Shown here piece after piece: positions 10,801 through 22,300 of a stretch of DNA of 64,000 nucleotides. The notes beneath the pieces are model-generated. The model was not told the DNA's origin. It searched no databases and saw only the letters and a program-made list of their open reading frames with translations. Position 1 is the first letter of the stretch. Every line of letters starts with the position of its first letter. This DNA comes from Pleodorina starrii (taxonomy: Eukaryota > Chlorophyta > Chlorophyceae > Chlamydomonadales > Volvocaceae): assembly GCA_030267565.1 (NCBI GenBank), contig BRXU01000020.1, positions 671,501 to 735,500 of the forward strand, in the 5' to 3' direction. Both the position numbers and the translations under genes were made by a program.

Positions 10801-13631
10801 GTGTGCGTGGGTGTGTTGGGGCTAGGCTCCATCAACCCCCCTTTCCATCACATCGTATGTCTTTGTTATCCTCTCCAAGCGCTCTACTCTTCCTCTAGTT
10901 CTAGAGTCTTGTTTGTACTCTTTTTTAGTCTGGAGCCCACAGTAACAACCTGCACACACACATGCTCCAACCTATCCCTCCTGCTGTTGTCGTCCCCACC
11001 CCACCCTACCACCCTACCAACCCCACCCACCCACCACCCACCCTATCGCCCTATCACCCAACCTCCACCTACCCACCAACCCCACCTACCACCCTCCCTC
11101 CCTCCCCAGGTGGTGGGTGAGCCCCGTGTGGCCTGGCTGGCCGAGCAGCTGTCCGCCGCCTCCCTGTCGGAGCCCTGCCCCATCCCGCCGGAGCTCAAGA
11201 CGGGGCAGATGTGCCTGGCGCAGGTGAGGGGGGGGGGGGCGGGGAGGGGAGGGGCGGGGGGTAAAAAGTAAAAAGAAGATACCGCAGCGGAGACGGAGAC
11301 GGCGGGGGGGGGGCGGGGAGGGGCGTGGTGTCGCTGGGGCACCGGTGGGAGTCGGAGCTGGATGGTGCGTGTGCATGTATGGGGGGGTGGGGGAATGCGT
11401 GCCGCCTCATTGCTCTGGCTTCTCCGAGCGGGGGAGCGAGTGAAGACCCGCAGACCCGCATAGGTTCCCGCACGCGTCCCCCCCTCCCCGCGTTGTTGAT
11501 GAGTATCGCATTCCCTGCCGTCCCGTCTCTACCGATGTACCGATAACCCCGTCGCTGTCCTTGGCTGGTTGTTTGTCTGGCTGGCTGGCTGGCTGGCTGG
11601 TTGTCTAACTGGTTGTCTAACTGGTTGTCTAACTGGTTGTCTGTCTGGTTGTCTGGCTGTGCTCCCGGGCAGTTCTCTCTGGACAAGTGCTGGTACCGCG
11701 CCTACGTGGAGCGAGTCAACCGCTCGGAGCCAATGTACGACGTGTACTTCATCGATTACGGCAACCGGGAGCGGGTGGCCAGCGACAAGGTGGGTGGGTG
11801 CGTGCGTGCGTATGCGTGGGTGGGTGGGTGCGGGCGTGGTGCTCGGTGAGGGCCACAAAGGGTCCCGGAGCGACGCGAAGGGCCGAAGGGTCACAGTGCG
11901 ATGTGATGCGACGTGATGTAATGCGACGTGAGGTGTCGGCGGGGGGTAGGGGTGCAAGCCGCACCCTCCCCCTCCTCCATCCCCCCTCAACCCACCATTC
12001 CGGCTGTCCTGTTCTACCCTACCCTACCCTACGCTACCACACTCCACCCCACCCGGGGGCGATGTCCGGGCTGTGTGTCTGTGTTGGTCTCGTGCTGTCG
12101 TGTGCCAGTCCGTCTGGGGTTGGTCGGCGGCGACGCGGCCGCGCGCTCGCTTTATTTCTGCTGGAGATAACAGTTAATCCTCTAGTTAATCCTCAGGTAA
12201 TATTCCAGGTAACTGCGTTGCGTTCCCCTCGCCCCGGGCCGTTCTTATTACACCCAACCCTACCCTACTCTACCCTGCCCTCTTCCGCTCAGCCCTCTCC
12301 ACCCTCTCCACTGCCCCCCCACACACACTCACACTCACGCACACACACCGCCGCTTCCCCCCTCCCCCGATGCGCCGCCACCTCTGCAACCCCGCTGCCC
12401 CGCTACTTCTGTAACCCCGCCACCTCTGCAACCCCGCTGCCCCGCTACTCCTGTAACCCCGCCACCTCTGCAACCCCGCTGCCCCGCTACTCCTGTAACC
12501 CCGCCACCTCTGCAACCCCGCTGCCCCACTACCCCTTCAACCCCGCTGCCCCGCTACCCCTGTAACCCCGCCACCCCGCTACCCCTGTAACCCCGCTGCC
12601 CCTGCAAACCCGCTGCCCCGCAGGTTCGCACCATCGACGCGGCCCTGTCGGCGGTGCCCCCCCAGGCCATCGCCTGCTGCCTGGCGCACGTGAAGGTGCC
12701 CGAGGCGGGAAGCGACTGGGCGGCGGATGCGCGGGCGTGCCTGACGTCGCTGCTGGGAGGAGGGCGGCCCATGTTGGCGCACGTGGTGAGTGAGGGTGTG
12801 GGTGCGAGTGTGTGGTGTGCGGTTGGGGTTGGGGTTGGGGGAGCGGTTCCTGGATTCGCTCCTCTGTCTTGTAAGGAGGAATGCAGCGGCGTGGCGTGGC
12901 GTGTGCGGGGCGCGGCGGGAGGGAGGGAGCGTCCGCCGCTTTCATTCCCCTCCTCCACCTCTTCTGTTACATCCCACCCACCCCTCGCCCGCTGCTGCTG
13001 CTGTTCCTGCTGCTGCCAGGTTTCCCGCGAGCGGGCTGACCCCAAGGCCAAGCACCCCAAGTCCCGCACCGGCAAGATCACTGCCGTGCTGGTGGAGCCG
13101 GAGACCAACACCAACATCGCCGTGGAGATGCTGCTGGGTGAGCGATGGGGAGGGGGAGGGGCTGGTATTAGTGAGGGGTTGGGATGAACCTTTTTTGGCG
13201 GCACCTTTCCCTTCCTCCTCTCCCCTGCCACATCAGAAGTCTGCGCTATCTCACACTCTCACCTCTCCTCACCTTGCTCACCACTTCACCCCTCCCCCTA
13301 TCCCCATACCCTTTTTTTCTGCACTTAACCATCAAACCACCTCGCCACCTCACACCCCGCCCTCGCCCTCCTCCTTGCTCTCGCCCCCCTCGCCCCCCTC
13401 GCCCTCCTCGCCCTCCTCCTCCCAGCCGGCATGGCCCGGCTGCCCAAGCTGCGCAAGGTCAAGGAGGCGGGGGCCCGGGAGGCCATCCAGGCGATGCAGG
13501 AGTACGAGGAGGAGGCGAGGCAGGCGCACCGCGGCATGTTCGTGTACGGCGACCCGGGCGACTCGGACGACGAGGAGCCGGCGGCGGGCGGGGGCCGCTT
13601 CGGGGGTGCGCCGCGCGGGGGCCGCCGATGA
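1806..13631 (+). CDS. SND1: Tudor staphylococcal nuclease (Tudor-SN / SND1), 21 exons
   Basis: Exons: 1806-1943, 2072-2152, 2639-2758, 3131-3271, 3529-3702, 4137-4309, 4749-4944, 5844-5999, 6234-6313, 7151-7287, 7793-7863, 8251-8351, 8781-8926, 9129-9280, 9791-10093, 10414-10719, 11110-11223, 11673-11789, 12624-12785, 13020-13137, 13426-13631. All phases agree and give 1063 aa; animal and plant homologues are about 900-1000. The order is four SN-like (OB-fold) repeats, a Tudor domain and a partial fifth SN repeat. Telling segments are VVSGDTLVI and AWESREFLRK (repeat 1), VVEIVSGDCVVVKD and EAKEFLRKRIIGR (repeat 3), and VYFIDYGN in the Tudor domain (about residues 830-905), whose aromatic cage binds methylarginine in relatives. 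The family acts in RNA stability, stress granules and RISC. Odd points: a Gly/Ala/Ser-rich stretch between SN4 and Tudor (10450-10650), and a GC-AG intron after 10093. The start is the first ATG that leads into the conserved repeat. Confidence 0.93.
4440..4745. repeat. CCACC/CACCAC-rich low-complexity tract in SND1 intron 6
   Basis: Almost pure C/A/T sequence made of CCACCAC and CTACCAC variants fills the 3' end of this intron up to the acceptor at 4748. It yields long Pro/His/Thr open frames in all three forward frames, which are artefacts of composition. Confidence 0.75.
4934..5385 (+). repeat. 57-bp minisatellite starting inside SND1 exon 7
   Basis: About eight head-to-tail copies of a 57-bp unit, almost identical. 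The unit contains GACTGGCCAAGGTGGGAAC, which is the end of exon 7 plus its 5' splice site (CCAAG|GTGGGA at 4944/4945). The array therefore amplifies the donor site. Degenerate copies continue to about 5480. Confidence 0.9.
5751..5802 (+). repeat. Dispersed intronic repeat family A, sense copy in SND1 intron 7
   Basis: The full unit reads roughly TCCGTTCGCTAACGCC, then GTCTCCGTCTCC, then GCTGCGGTATC, then a T-rich run and ACC. This copy sits about 40 bp before the acceptor of exon 8. Related sense copies lie at 7043-7078, 9021-9080, 24790-24840, 28787-28840 and 63924-63961; a minus-strand copy in the minus-strand gene is near 53065-53100. Confidence 0.75.
7321..7426 (+). repeat. Dispersed intronic repeat family C (full copy), SND1 intron 10
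   Basis: This roughly 105-bp element runs GGTAACTAAAACGGCCCGGG, ACGAGGGAACGCAACGCAG, TTACCTG... and ends near AAAACGAGCGCGCGGCCGC. An inverted copy lies at 12132-12250 in intron 18 of the same gene, and a truncated copy at 45511-45563 in WDR82 intron 2. A short reversed remnant is at about 36098-36118. Confidence 0.8.
7485..7735 (+). repeat. ~27-bp minisatellite in SND1 intron 10
   Basis: Roughly nine diverged copies of a unit containing CTCCGGTTCCGGATTCC followed by TGTACTGCA lie between family C and the acceptor of exon 11. Confidence 0.8.
8443..8490 (+). repeat. Dispersed intronic repeat family B, SND1 intron 12
   Basis: The core reads TTCACGGGCTCCGGCCTGTA followed by CGTGGATAGCCCCC, preceded by TTCTGTTACTTTACCG. 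Other copies lie at 2616-2638, 48901-48940, 56260-56286, 59620-59645 and 60098-60145, always in the sense orientation of the host gene. Confidence 0.8.
8641..8770 (+). repeat. 15-bp tandem repeat (CCCCATCCCACTCCG) in SND1 intron 12
   Basis: About nine near-perfect copies run up to the polypyrimidine tract before the acceptor of exon 13. Confidence 0.85.
9363..9402 (+). repeat. Duplicate of the end of SND1 exon 14 with its donor site
   Basis: About 37 bp matching 9246-9283, the last coding bases of exon 14 plus GTAA, recur 119 bp downstream in the intron (GCCGTGCAG|GTAATG, donor at 9400). Using this copy would lengthen the exon by 119 nt and shift the frame, so I treat 9281 as the true donor. 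Confidence 0.8.
10335..10387 (+). repeat. Dispersed intronic repeat family D, SND1 intron 15
   Basis: The core reads CCGCAGTGACTCATTGTTTTA, then TATAAAGGAGCATAT, then CCCTCCCTGACCCCC, ending just before the acceptor of exon 16. Other copies: 2537-2575, 48081-48130 and 61349-61395. Confidence 0.75.
11261..11305 (-). repeat. Repeat family A, antisense copy near the donor of SND1 intron 17
   Basis: The reverse orientation reads AAAAAGAAGATACCGCAGCG then GAGACGGAGACGGCG. It lies about 40 bp after the donor at 11224. Other antisense copies, at 35227-35280 and 55331-55380, are likewise close to a donor. Confidence 0.75.
12132..12250 (-). repeat. Dispersed intronic repeat family C, inverted copy, SND1 intron 18
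   Basis: The reverse complement matches the element at 7321-7426 over almost its whole length, including the GCAACGCAG and ACGGCCCGGG blocks. It is slightly longer because a GTTAATCCT block is repeated. Confidence 0.75.
12370..12610 (+). repeat. ~41-bp minisatellite in SND1 intron 18
   Basis: Tandem units of CCGCTGCCCCGCTACTCC, TGTAACCCCGCCAC and CTCTGCAACC recur about five times and degrade toward the acceptor at 12623. Confidence 0.8.
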
Positions 13632-16000
13632 GGGGCGGTGAAGATGTGGTGGTGTAAAAAGGGCGGTGATGAGGGTGTGGTGGTGTTGGAAGGGCGGTGC
13701 CCGGTGCGGTGCCGTGTGGTGTGGTGTGAGGAGAGCGGCGCTGCGGTATGGGGTGGTATCGCGGGGCAGGCGAGGGAACCGCCGTGGAGGTGGTGGAGGA
13801 GCTGGCGGTGGTGTTGGAGGTCGGCGTGTGTTGAAGGCGCCGGTGTCTGGAGTGGCAGGAATTGCGCTGCCCGCCGGGAGGTATTGGAGGTGGTGGAGGT
13901 CGTGGCGGTGGTGTTGGAGGAGGACGACGACGACGACAACTCGGAAAAAAGGGGCACTGCGGGTGGGCGAGGAGGATCGATTCGTGTCTTCTCCGACGAA
14001 GCAGCGGCGGTACGCTCCCGCCGGACCGCGCCCGAACCGGAACACATTTGTTGCAATGCCTGCCGCGCTCACGGCAGATTTTGTGTTTTGGAATGTGTGT
14101 GTGTTCTTCAGGGTTGCAGTTTTTCGTTGACCAGGGTAAGGTGGGGCTGGAGGGTTGGCCTGAAGCAGGGCGCGTAACGGACAAACGGCGCGGGAGTCGT
14201 AAGTGGGCCGTAAGTGGGCCGGAAGTGGCGCGCGCGCGCCGGCCTCGGGAGGGCCCCCGGAGGGTGCGGGGGGTGGCGGAGCGAGGCTATGGATGGGGAA
14301 GGGGGTGTTCCCAAGTGGTCCGTGCTCACCCGTGCTCAGGATAAGCAAGAGAGGAGGAGAGGCGCCGCCTTGGCGGTTGGAAGTTGACAAACACAACCCC
14401 TGGAGTCGTGTCTGGGCAAGGGGGAGGGGAACAAAAGCGGATGACAGGAGGGGGTGTGGTTGTGGGCGTCTGTGCGAGTGAGCCTGAGAGAGGGTTGGGG
14501 CTAGACGGGGGGGGGATGCGCAGCAGCAATGGATCCGTTATCCTCCGTGTGCGCCGTTTGGTCGGTCGCTCGCGGTGAGGTGGGAACCAATACAGGTGTA
14601 TTTAAGAGGGTATTGATATAACCCGGTGTCGGCTCATCTGGCAGCTGTCGGTGCCTCCTGATACCGTAGTATCATCGGTCCGTCGCCGCCTCTTTTCGCC
14701 GGGTCGCAAGTCAAGCTGATCCGTCAGCGGTCGATCCGTCACCAGTCAATCTGCCCCGCAGGACCCCGCCCGTTTCATTGAGCGCGCCAGCGCGCTGTGC
14801 CGCCCCAGATGCTGCTACAGCTACTGCTGATGCTGCTGATGCCAGTCTCAGCGCGTAGCAGCGGGCGCCTCCTGTCCCCGTCCCACCCTCCACCGGTCCG
14901 CAACCGGTCCCCTCAGGTGCCCTCTGTCTGTCTATTGTGATTGACCGGTGGACCGTCACAACCGTCAGGAGGGCACCTGTCACACCTGATTGCCCGCACT
15001 ACACCAAACATGGCTCGCATACCTTACACATCGGCGTGCCCCACTGCATTAGCAAACACAGCAACCGCATCAGCGTCAGCGTCAGCGGGAATTCTCCTGG
15101 GGGCGACCGGGTCGAGAGCAGCATTCCTTCCCGCGCACAGACCACCGCAGTTCGCGCAAGACTGTGGGCCTTCTTAACCACACTCCGACAGACGGGAGTG
15201 TGCCGGGACGCAGTAAAACTCGACTGCAAGCAGCAGGACTTGCGGTTTACACATAGCAGCAGCAGCAGCTTGCAATCGTTTAGAGTGGAACCTTCACCCC
15301 GCCCCGCCCGAGCAGTCCAGGAGAAGGAACCCCAAAACAACCTCCATAACACCGGACGGAATGCCGAGCGCAGGAATCGGGGTGACCCACGGGTCACAGT
15401 CGAACGAAGCCCCGCATTTCGGCGGCCGGCCGCCCGCGGTGGGGCTGAGCTTGCCGGCGGCGACGGCGGCTTCGAGCGTAGAAGCCGATTGGATACCCAA
15501 CCCAGGTCTGTCTGGCAGAATCTGGAGATCGCGCCAAGATGACCTGCGAAACCTGCGGAACGAAAGCGCATGGGGCCTCGGAACGGACGTACGACGAATT
15601 ACGGTTGGCGTCATGGGCGTGGCGACGTGGAGAAATCAGAAATAATTCAGAACAATCTGTGCAAACGTCTTTGCTCTTCCTGCACTTTCAAAGGTTCACG
15701 TAAAAACAAGGATGTGTCTTCCGATACTCAAAGTCGTCGGCAGGAAACATCGGCGGCTGAAAGCCGTTTCGGCAACCTCCGACAAATGCAGCCAGCGCTC
15801 CGTCCTCCGTCTCATGCGGTGCCTTTAAACTTTTTAAATCCACGCAATCTGAAAGCGGCCGGTGTTGGTAGCGGCCATCATTTAGAAGAGAGAGACAAGA
15901 ATCTCAAGGCTCCACCTTCGCCTCGCAGCACAACGCATCTGGTCCCGCGCGCTAGCGGCATTTCTTCCGCCTTCTTCCGCCAACTTTAAACACGATACCC
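13632..16000. other. SND1-kinase intergenic region
   Basis: This holds the 3' UTR of SND1 and the 5' flank of the kinase gene. I see no exon with family similarity. A TGTAA at 13651-13655 lies only 20 bp after the stop and is doubtful as a polyadenylation signal. The last 200 bp drop in GC and probably include the kinase 5' UTR. Confidence 0.4.
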
Positions 16001-19000
16001 ATGCAGTCAGGCCAGGCACTTCGGCCGCAGCAGCAGGGCGAGGAAGCGGCTGCCGCCGGCGCCGCGAGTGGAGGCATGGCCTCCTCGCCCTTCCTGTCCC
16101 GACAGCAGCAAGTCGCGCTGTCGCCCGCGGGCGCAGCCTCCCCCTCCCCCTCCTCAGATCCTCCACAGCAGCAAATAAACCTCGAACAGTACCAGCAGCA
16201 GCTACTGCAGCAGCAGCAGCTACTGCAGCAACAGCAGGCATACCTGCAGTTACACCATCAACAGCAGCAGCAGCAGCAGCAGCTCTTATCGCAGCAGCCG
16301 CAGCAGCAGCCCGGCGCAACGTGGGCTTTGCTGGCCGACCCGCGGGTCATTACTCCACAGCAGCAGCAGCAGGAGCAGAGGCAGCAGCAGCAGCAGAGGC
16401 AGCGAGAAAGTCCGCCTCCCGCGAGGCCTGTCTTCGCGCCTTCTTCGGAGGAACCCGCGAGCAAATGGCCGGTAGGGAGCAATGGTGTCTGTGTGTGTGT
16501 GTGAGAGAGAGAGAGAGAAAGAGTTTGAGAGGGGGTGTGTCAGGTGTGCGGCGTGTTTGGTTGATCGCCCTGCAGGTTGTGCACTACCGTATGCCCTCGG
16601 GGGAACCGCGCATTCGCCGGGCCGAAGGTTCGGGAGCTGTGCCGTGCTGCGCTGCGCTGTGCCGTGCTGCGCTGTACTGCGCTGTGCTGCGCTTTGCTGT
16701 GCTGTGCTGTACTGTGCCAGCGCCACCACCTCCACACACCCGTCTGCCGCTCTGCCCGTGTCCGCCGTTCGGCCCCCCAGACCAATACCAGCGTAGCGCA
16801 ACTCCCCGGGAGCGCCTCCGTCGCCGCCGCTGCCGTGGACGCCGCCGACTCCTCCGCCGCCACCTCCGCCGCCACCTCCGCCACCTCCGCCGCCACCTCC
16901 GCCGCCGCCCCGACGACGCCGGTCGCCACCGACCCGCCCGCCACCCTGCCCTCCCTGTCATTGCTGCCGTCCTCCCTCCGCCCGTCGCCCTCAACTCCTC
17001 CGTCGTCGCCGCCGTCGTCGTCGCTACCGCCGCCGCCGCCGCAGCAGCAGCAACCATCCAACGCCGCCGCTCTGCCGGCGGCGCCTGGGCCCAGTGGTCC
17101 CACCGCCGTCGCGGCCGCGGCTGCGGAGGACGCGGTACGTACGGCAGCTGCCGTACGGCTCGGCGGCGCCCAGCTGGCGCTTGAGGCGTCGCTGGCGGCG
17201 ACGGCGGCGCCGCCGCCGCCGCCTCCTACGACGACTGCGCCGGGTCCCGGCGGGCCACTCCAACAGTCAGATCTGCCCCTGCAGCCGTCGCCGTCGCCGC
17301 CGCCGCCGCAACAACAGCCATCGTTGCAGCAGGCGTCGCCGCAGCAACAGCAACAGCAGCAGCAGCAACAGCAACATACCGTCCTTACGGGTGCACTGGT
17401 GGGTCACATTCACGGAGAGATGCGTCTCATGGTCGATGGTGACATGGTGGCGGCGCTGACGGCCGGCGGCGGCGGCGGTGGCGGCGGCGGAGCCGGCGGA
17501 GGCCGTGGTGGTGGCGACGTGGTGCCGCCGCCAGCGGAGGGGACCTCCCTGGCTGCGCCGCCGCCACCGCCGCCTGCCGCCGCTCCGCAACCGCCGCCGC
17601 CGCCGCCGCCGCCAGGGCAAGCCCCTTCACAGCCACCGCCGCCGCAGCAGCAGCAGCCCCTGCAGCTGCAACAGCAGCAGCAGCAACAACCCTTTCCGCA
17701 GCTGCAGTTTCAGCAACAGCAGCAGCAGCTCCTGAACGCAGTGCTTGGGGCCGCAGCCGCCGCCTCCGGTGCACCGCACACGCCCCAAGCCCAGCCCCAG
17801 CCCCAGCCCCAGCCCCAGCCCCAGCCCCAGCCCCAGCCCCAGCCACAATCCCAGCCACAGATGCAGTTCCATTCCCAACAAGCCAGGGACATCGCCGCTG
17901 CCAGCGCCACCGTCGGCGGCGGCGGCGCCGCCGCCGCCGCCGCGCCCGTTGCAGGCGTCACTCCCACGCCGTCGCCCGTCGCGGCCCTGCCGGGTGCCGG
18001 TACGGCAGCTGCGGTACATGGAGTCCCCGCGTCGGCGACGGCCCTGCCGGGCGCCGGTACGGCAGCTCCTCCGGGAGCTGTTTCACCGCCGCCGCCGGTG
18101 GCCCTGGTGCGCCCGATCCCCACCGCCGCCGTCGGCACAGCCGCCGGCGCCTCCGGCGGCCCTGCCGTTCCTGGCTCCGCCGCCGCGACGCCGCCGCCCT
18201 TGGTCCTGTTGCCGGCGTCGGCGCCGCCGCCGCCGCCTCTCGGCGCAACGGCGGCGGCGGCGGCGCCCGCCCTTGCTACAGCCGCCGCACCTTCGCCGAC
18301 ATCTGCGTCTGCCCTGCTGGGTACAGCCGCCGTGCCAGTTGCCACAGCCGCGCGCTTGATTCCCATGCCCTTGGCCGGTGCAGCCGTGCCAGGGCTGGCG
18401 GCGGCGCCGCCCTACGCCCCCGCTACGACGACCGCCGCCGCTGCCAGCCCCGCCGCCGCCGCAGCTGCCATCCCTGCAACCGCCGCCGCGGCGAGCCCGC
18501 TACTGACACTGTTGTCGCCGTCGGCCGCGGTGATGGCGGGGGCGCCGGTTGGCCCTGCGAGCCATGGCGGCGACGGCGGCGGCGGCGGCGGCAGCTCGGT
18601 ACTACTGCCAACGGCGTACGGCACAGCTCCGGCCGCCGTCTCATCCACCGCGACCTCGAGCGCCGCGGGGACTGCCGGAGCGTTGCTGGCGGCGGCGGCA
18701 GCTGGCCTGCGGGCTGGCCTGACCGTGCCCCCACAGCTGGCCGCGGCGGCGGCGGCGCCGCCGCCGCCGCCACTCCCGGCGGCGGGACTGGCGGGTGTAC
18801 TGCAGCCGAGTGGAGCTGTCGTCGGTCGTACATCCCTCGTGACGCCGGCCAGTGGGCTGCTGACGGCGACGCCCGCCGCCGTCGTACTGCCCTCTTCCGC
18901 TTCCGCCGCCGCTGCGCCGCCGCCGCCGCCGCCGCCGCTCGTCGTTCCGCCGACGGCCGCCGCCATCGCTATCCAGCAGGCCGCGCAGGCGCAGCAGGAG

Positions 19001-19303
19001 CCGCAGCAGGCCGCGCAGGCGGCGGCGCTGGCGCAGTGGCAGCAGGTACTGGCGGCGCAGCAGCTTCAGGCGCAGCAACAGCAGCAACAACAGCAGCAAC
19101 AGCAACAACAGCAACAGCTGGAGCAGCAGCGGCGGGCTCAGGTCGCTCAGGCACTGCAGCCGCCGCTGCCGCCACGGCCCAGGCCCCAGTCTCCTCCGCC
19201 GCAGGCGTGGCCGCCGCCGATGTTGCCTCGTATCGTGCTCAAGTCGGCCAGCCTGAGCTCCGCAGCGACAGGCGGTGGCGGTGGCGGTGGCGGTGGCGGT
19301 GGC

Positions 19304-19341
<38 letters not shown>

Positions 19342-19368
19342 CGGCGTCAGCGCTGAGGCCCTCGCGGC

Positions 19369-19399
<31 letters not shown>

Positions 19400-22300
19400 G
19401 CGGCCGCTGCCCAGACACAGGCCCAGGCGCAACTTCAACAAGTCGTGATGCAGTACAATCGATCCCTCGCCGCCGCCGCCGCCTCCTCCGGCGCCGCCAC
19501 CGGGTCCAAGTTGTCATCCCTAGCACGGCCGCCGGCCTTTGGCTTCGGCAGCGGCGGCGGCGGCGCCGCCACCGCGGCACTCGCCGCGCCGCCGCCCGTC
19601 GCGGCGACGACGGCGGCGCTACCGCTGCTTCCGGCGGCGGCGGCGGCGCTAGGCGGCGCAGCAGGCGCCGTTTCGCCGGCGGCGCTTCAAGCTGCACTGG
19701 CTGCCTCGGGCCTGACGGCCGCCTCGCCGTCGCTGCTGCCTGCGTTTGGCAGCAGCACCAGCGCCGCCGGCGGCGGTGGCGGCGTCGTCGGCGGGGGCCT
19801 GGAGGCGTTCTTTCCGGCGTCAGGCACGGCCATGAGCAGCGGCGGCAGCACCTCCGCCATCGCGGGCCGCGGCGGCGGCGGCGGCAGCTTCACGTCGCGC
19901 GCCAACCAGCCTCGAAAGGTAAGAGAGTGCGAGAGATGCGTCTTGGGACCTTTGCTCGAGTTGCTGTTTTTGTGGTTGTGGTTGTTGTTAGGGTTTAGGA
20001 CACAAGTGGGAGATGGCGGCTGCCGCGGTTTCGCGGTTTCGCGGTTTGGCTGTTCTGCGGTTTTGCGGTTTTGCCGTTTCGCTGCTGCTGCGACTCCCTA
20101 GGGCTGATACAATTGATTTTAAATCTTATATTATTCTTTATCAGGGGTTTGCTCTGCCGTGCCTGGGTTTGTGCTCTTCTCCCTGCGCCCTGCCAGATCA
20201 AGATCTTGTTGTCCTTCGGAGGATCTTTCAGCTCGTGCAGGGCCACTGGTGAGTGTGTGTGTAGGGGGGGGGGGCTTGGGAAGGTCGGGAGGATTGGCAT
20301 GGCAGGGAGGTGTGTGTGTGTGTTGGTAAACCCACAGTTGGAAGACGTTAGAGCAGCGGGAAGGGTAAAGGGAACGCAGCAAAGGGACGGATGGCAGCAG
20401 GGAAGGGAAGGGCATGGAAAGGAGGGGAAGGGAAGGAGGGGAGGGTAGGTGTTGGGATAGAGAGAGCAGCCCCCGCGGGCCTAGAAGGAAAAGAGTGGGT
20501 GGGTGGGCCGGGGTGAGTGTGAGGAGCGGATGGAAAGTGGGGGGGAGGTTACGCATACACACACATGCACACACGCACGCACGCACACGGACACACGCAC
20601 ACGCACACCGCTGTTTCCAACTCGCCTCCTTGCCACTCCTTGCCTCCTTTGCCAGCCAACCTACGCCCTTCTGTCCCTCCTCCTCCTCCTCCTCGTCCTC
20701 CTCCTCCTCCTGCTCAGGCCACTGGGACTATTCGGGCGGCGAAACGAGGCTGGTGGCGGTGGAGGAGTGCGACAGCTTCCTCGCACTCAGGTGGGCGGGA
20801 GCACCACGAATCAGTCCTTCAGTCGGCTTGCCAACGGCATTCGGACAGGTTTATTTCCCCTAACCTGCCCCCGCCCCTCCACATCACACTCCCCAACACA
20901 CACCGCCACAGATACCCACCTCCTCCGCCCCTCGGTGTGTAGGGACAGCGCCTTCGCGGGCTGTAAGGGCAGGGTACGCTCGCCGGACGAGGTACGGCGG
21001 TAACGAACGGCGCGGGCAGTCGCAGCACCATGGGTCGGCGTCGGGATGGGTCGGGCGGTTGGGATCCGGCGGTTGGGATCCGGCCGCGAGCCGCCGCAGT
21101 GTGACACTGGCCGCAGTGGCGAGCGAGAAAAAAGATGCCGCAGTGAAGGGATGGAGACGGTGCAATGGCACTGCTACTGCTGCTGGTAGTGGCAGTGGCA
21201 ATGGGGAAGGGGGAGCACTTCCAATGGCGGCGCCGCGGGGCGCGACACACATCCCATGAATGCCGTACATACACATACACACACACGCACGCAGGCCTCA
21301 TTACGGTACGAGCTGCCCAGCGCCCCCGGCATCCTGGTGGATCTCCGTACAGATGCTGACGTGGCCAACATGTGGGAGGAGCTGCACGAATTTACCGCGG
21401 TACGACACTTCGGCAGTACGGCAGTACGGGATTGCACGGGGGTTGCGGCTGGTATGGAATGTACCAATACACGAAACGCATGCTTGTGGGCAGCAGGCCG
21501 AGGGGTTTGCAACACAACGTGTTGCGGATGGTAGCAATGGCCTTTCTCTGTCGTACATCATAAAACTGACTGATATGTCGTACTAGAAGCCACGCTCCCA
21601 ACACACCCCTCCGGAACCCCGTCCGTTCCCGTGACTGTCGTACGTACGACTGTCTGTACGACACTCCAGGCCGCTGGCAAACCGTCGTACAAGTTGCACC
21701 TGTACGTAGAACATCACATGATGCCGTCGGACGAGGGGAGCGGCGCCTCACACAATACCGCCTCCGACCCCTCAGGACGCACTTTTGGTGATGCCTCGGG
21801 GGGTGGCGGCGGCGGCGGCCTGGCGGCCACGGGAGCCGCCTCCGCCGATGCAACAACCGCTGGCGGCGGCGGCGGCGGCGGTGAGCCCATGGCGGCTTCG
21901 CAGCATCCGCAGTCGAAGCAGCATCAGCAGCAGCACCCTAGCTCGTGAGTACGGCAACGGCGGGCGGCCCCCTGGAGGAATGGGTGCCGAAGAGTGTCGT
22001 GTTTGCTGTGTGGTGTAGGACGTGCGTGTGTACCGGCTCCCTTCGCCCCGTCGTACCTGTGGGTGTACGGCACCGTGAAGGTGCCGTACATCTACAACTA
22101 CACCAGATCGGCTCATACCTAAGGTACTTCCTAGCCAACAGCAGCCACCCACCCATAGCACGCAGTTCAGCGGCTAAAATTTCCTGTTCAATGACTGGGT
22201 ACGACATGCACATGTACGGCATGCTTAGGTGTACGTATACGGCATGGGATGCCGTGCAGGGGAAGCGAATCGGTGGCATCACCGCGGGTGGGTGGCGGCA

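Noticed and set aside
13651..13655. TGTAA as the SND1 polyadenylation signal
   Set aside because: It is only 20 bp after the stop codon, shorter than a normal 3' UTR, so I left it unassigned.
16577..16780. N-terminal extension of the long frame that continues to 20101
   Set aside because: The segment is a CTGTGCTGCG simple repeat read as Cys/Ala; it has a donor before it and an acceptor at 16780, so it is mostly intron.
20791..20849. Extended PB1 exon ending at GGACAG|GTTTAT
   Set aside because: It is phase-compatible but makes the inter-strand segment too long compared with PB1 homologues; the 31-nt exon fits exactly.
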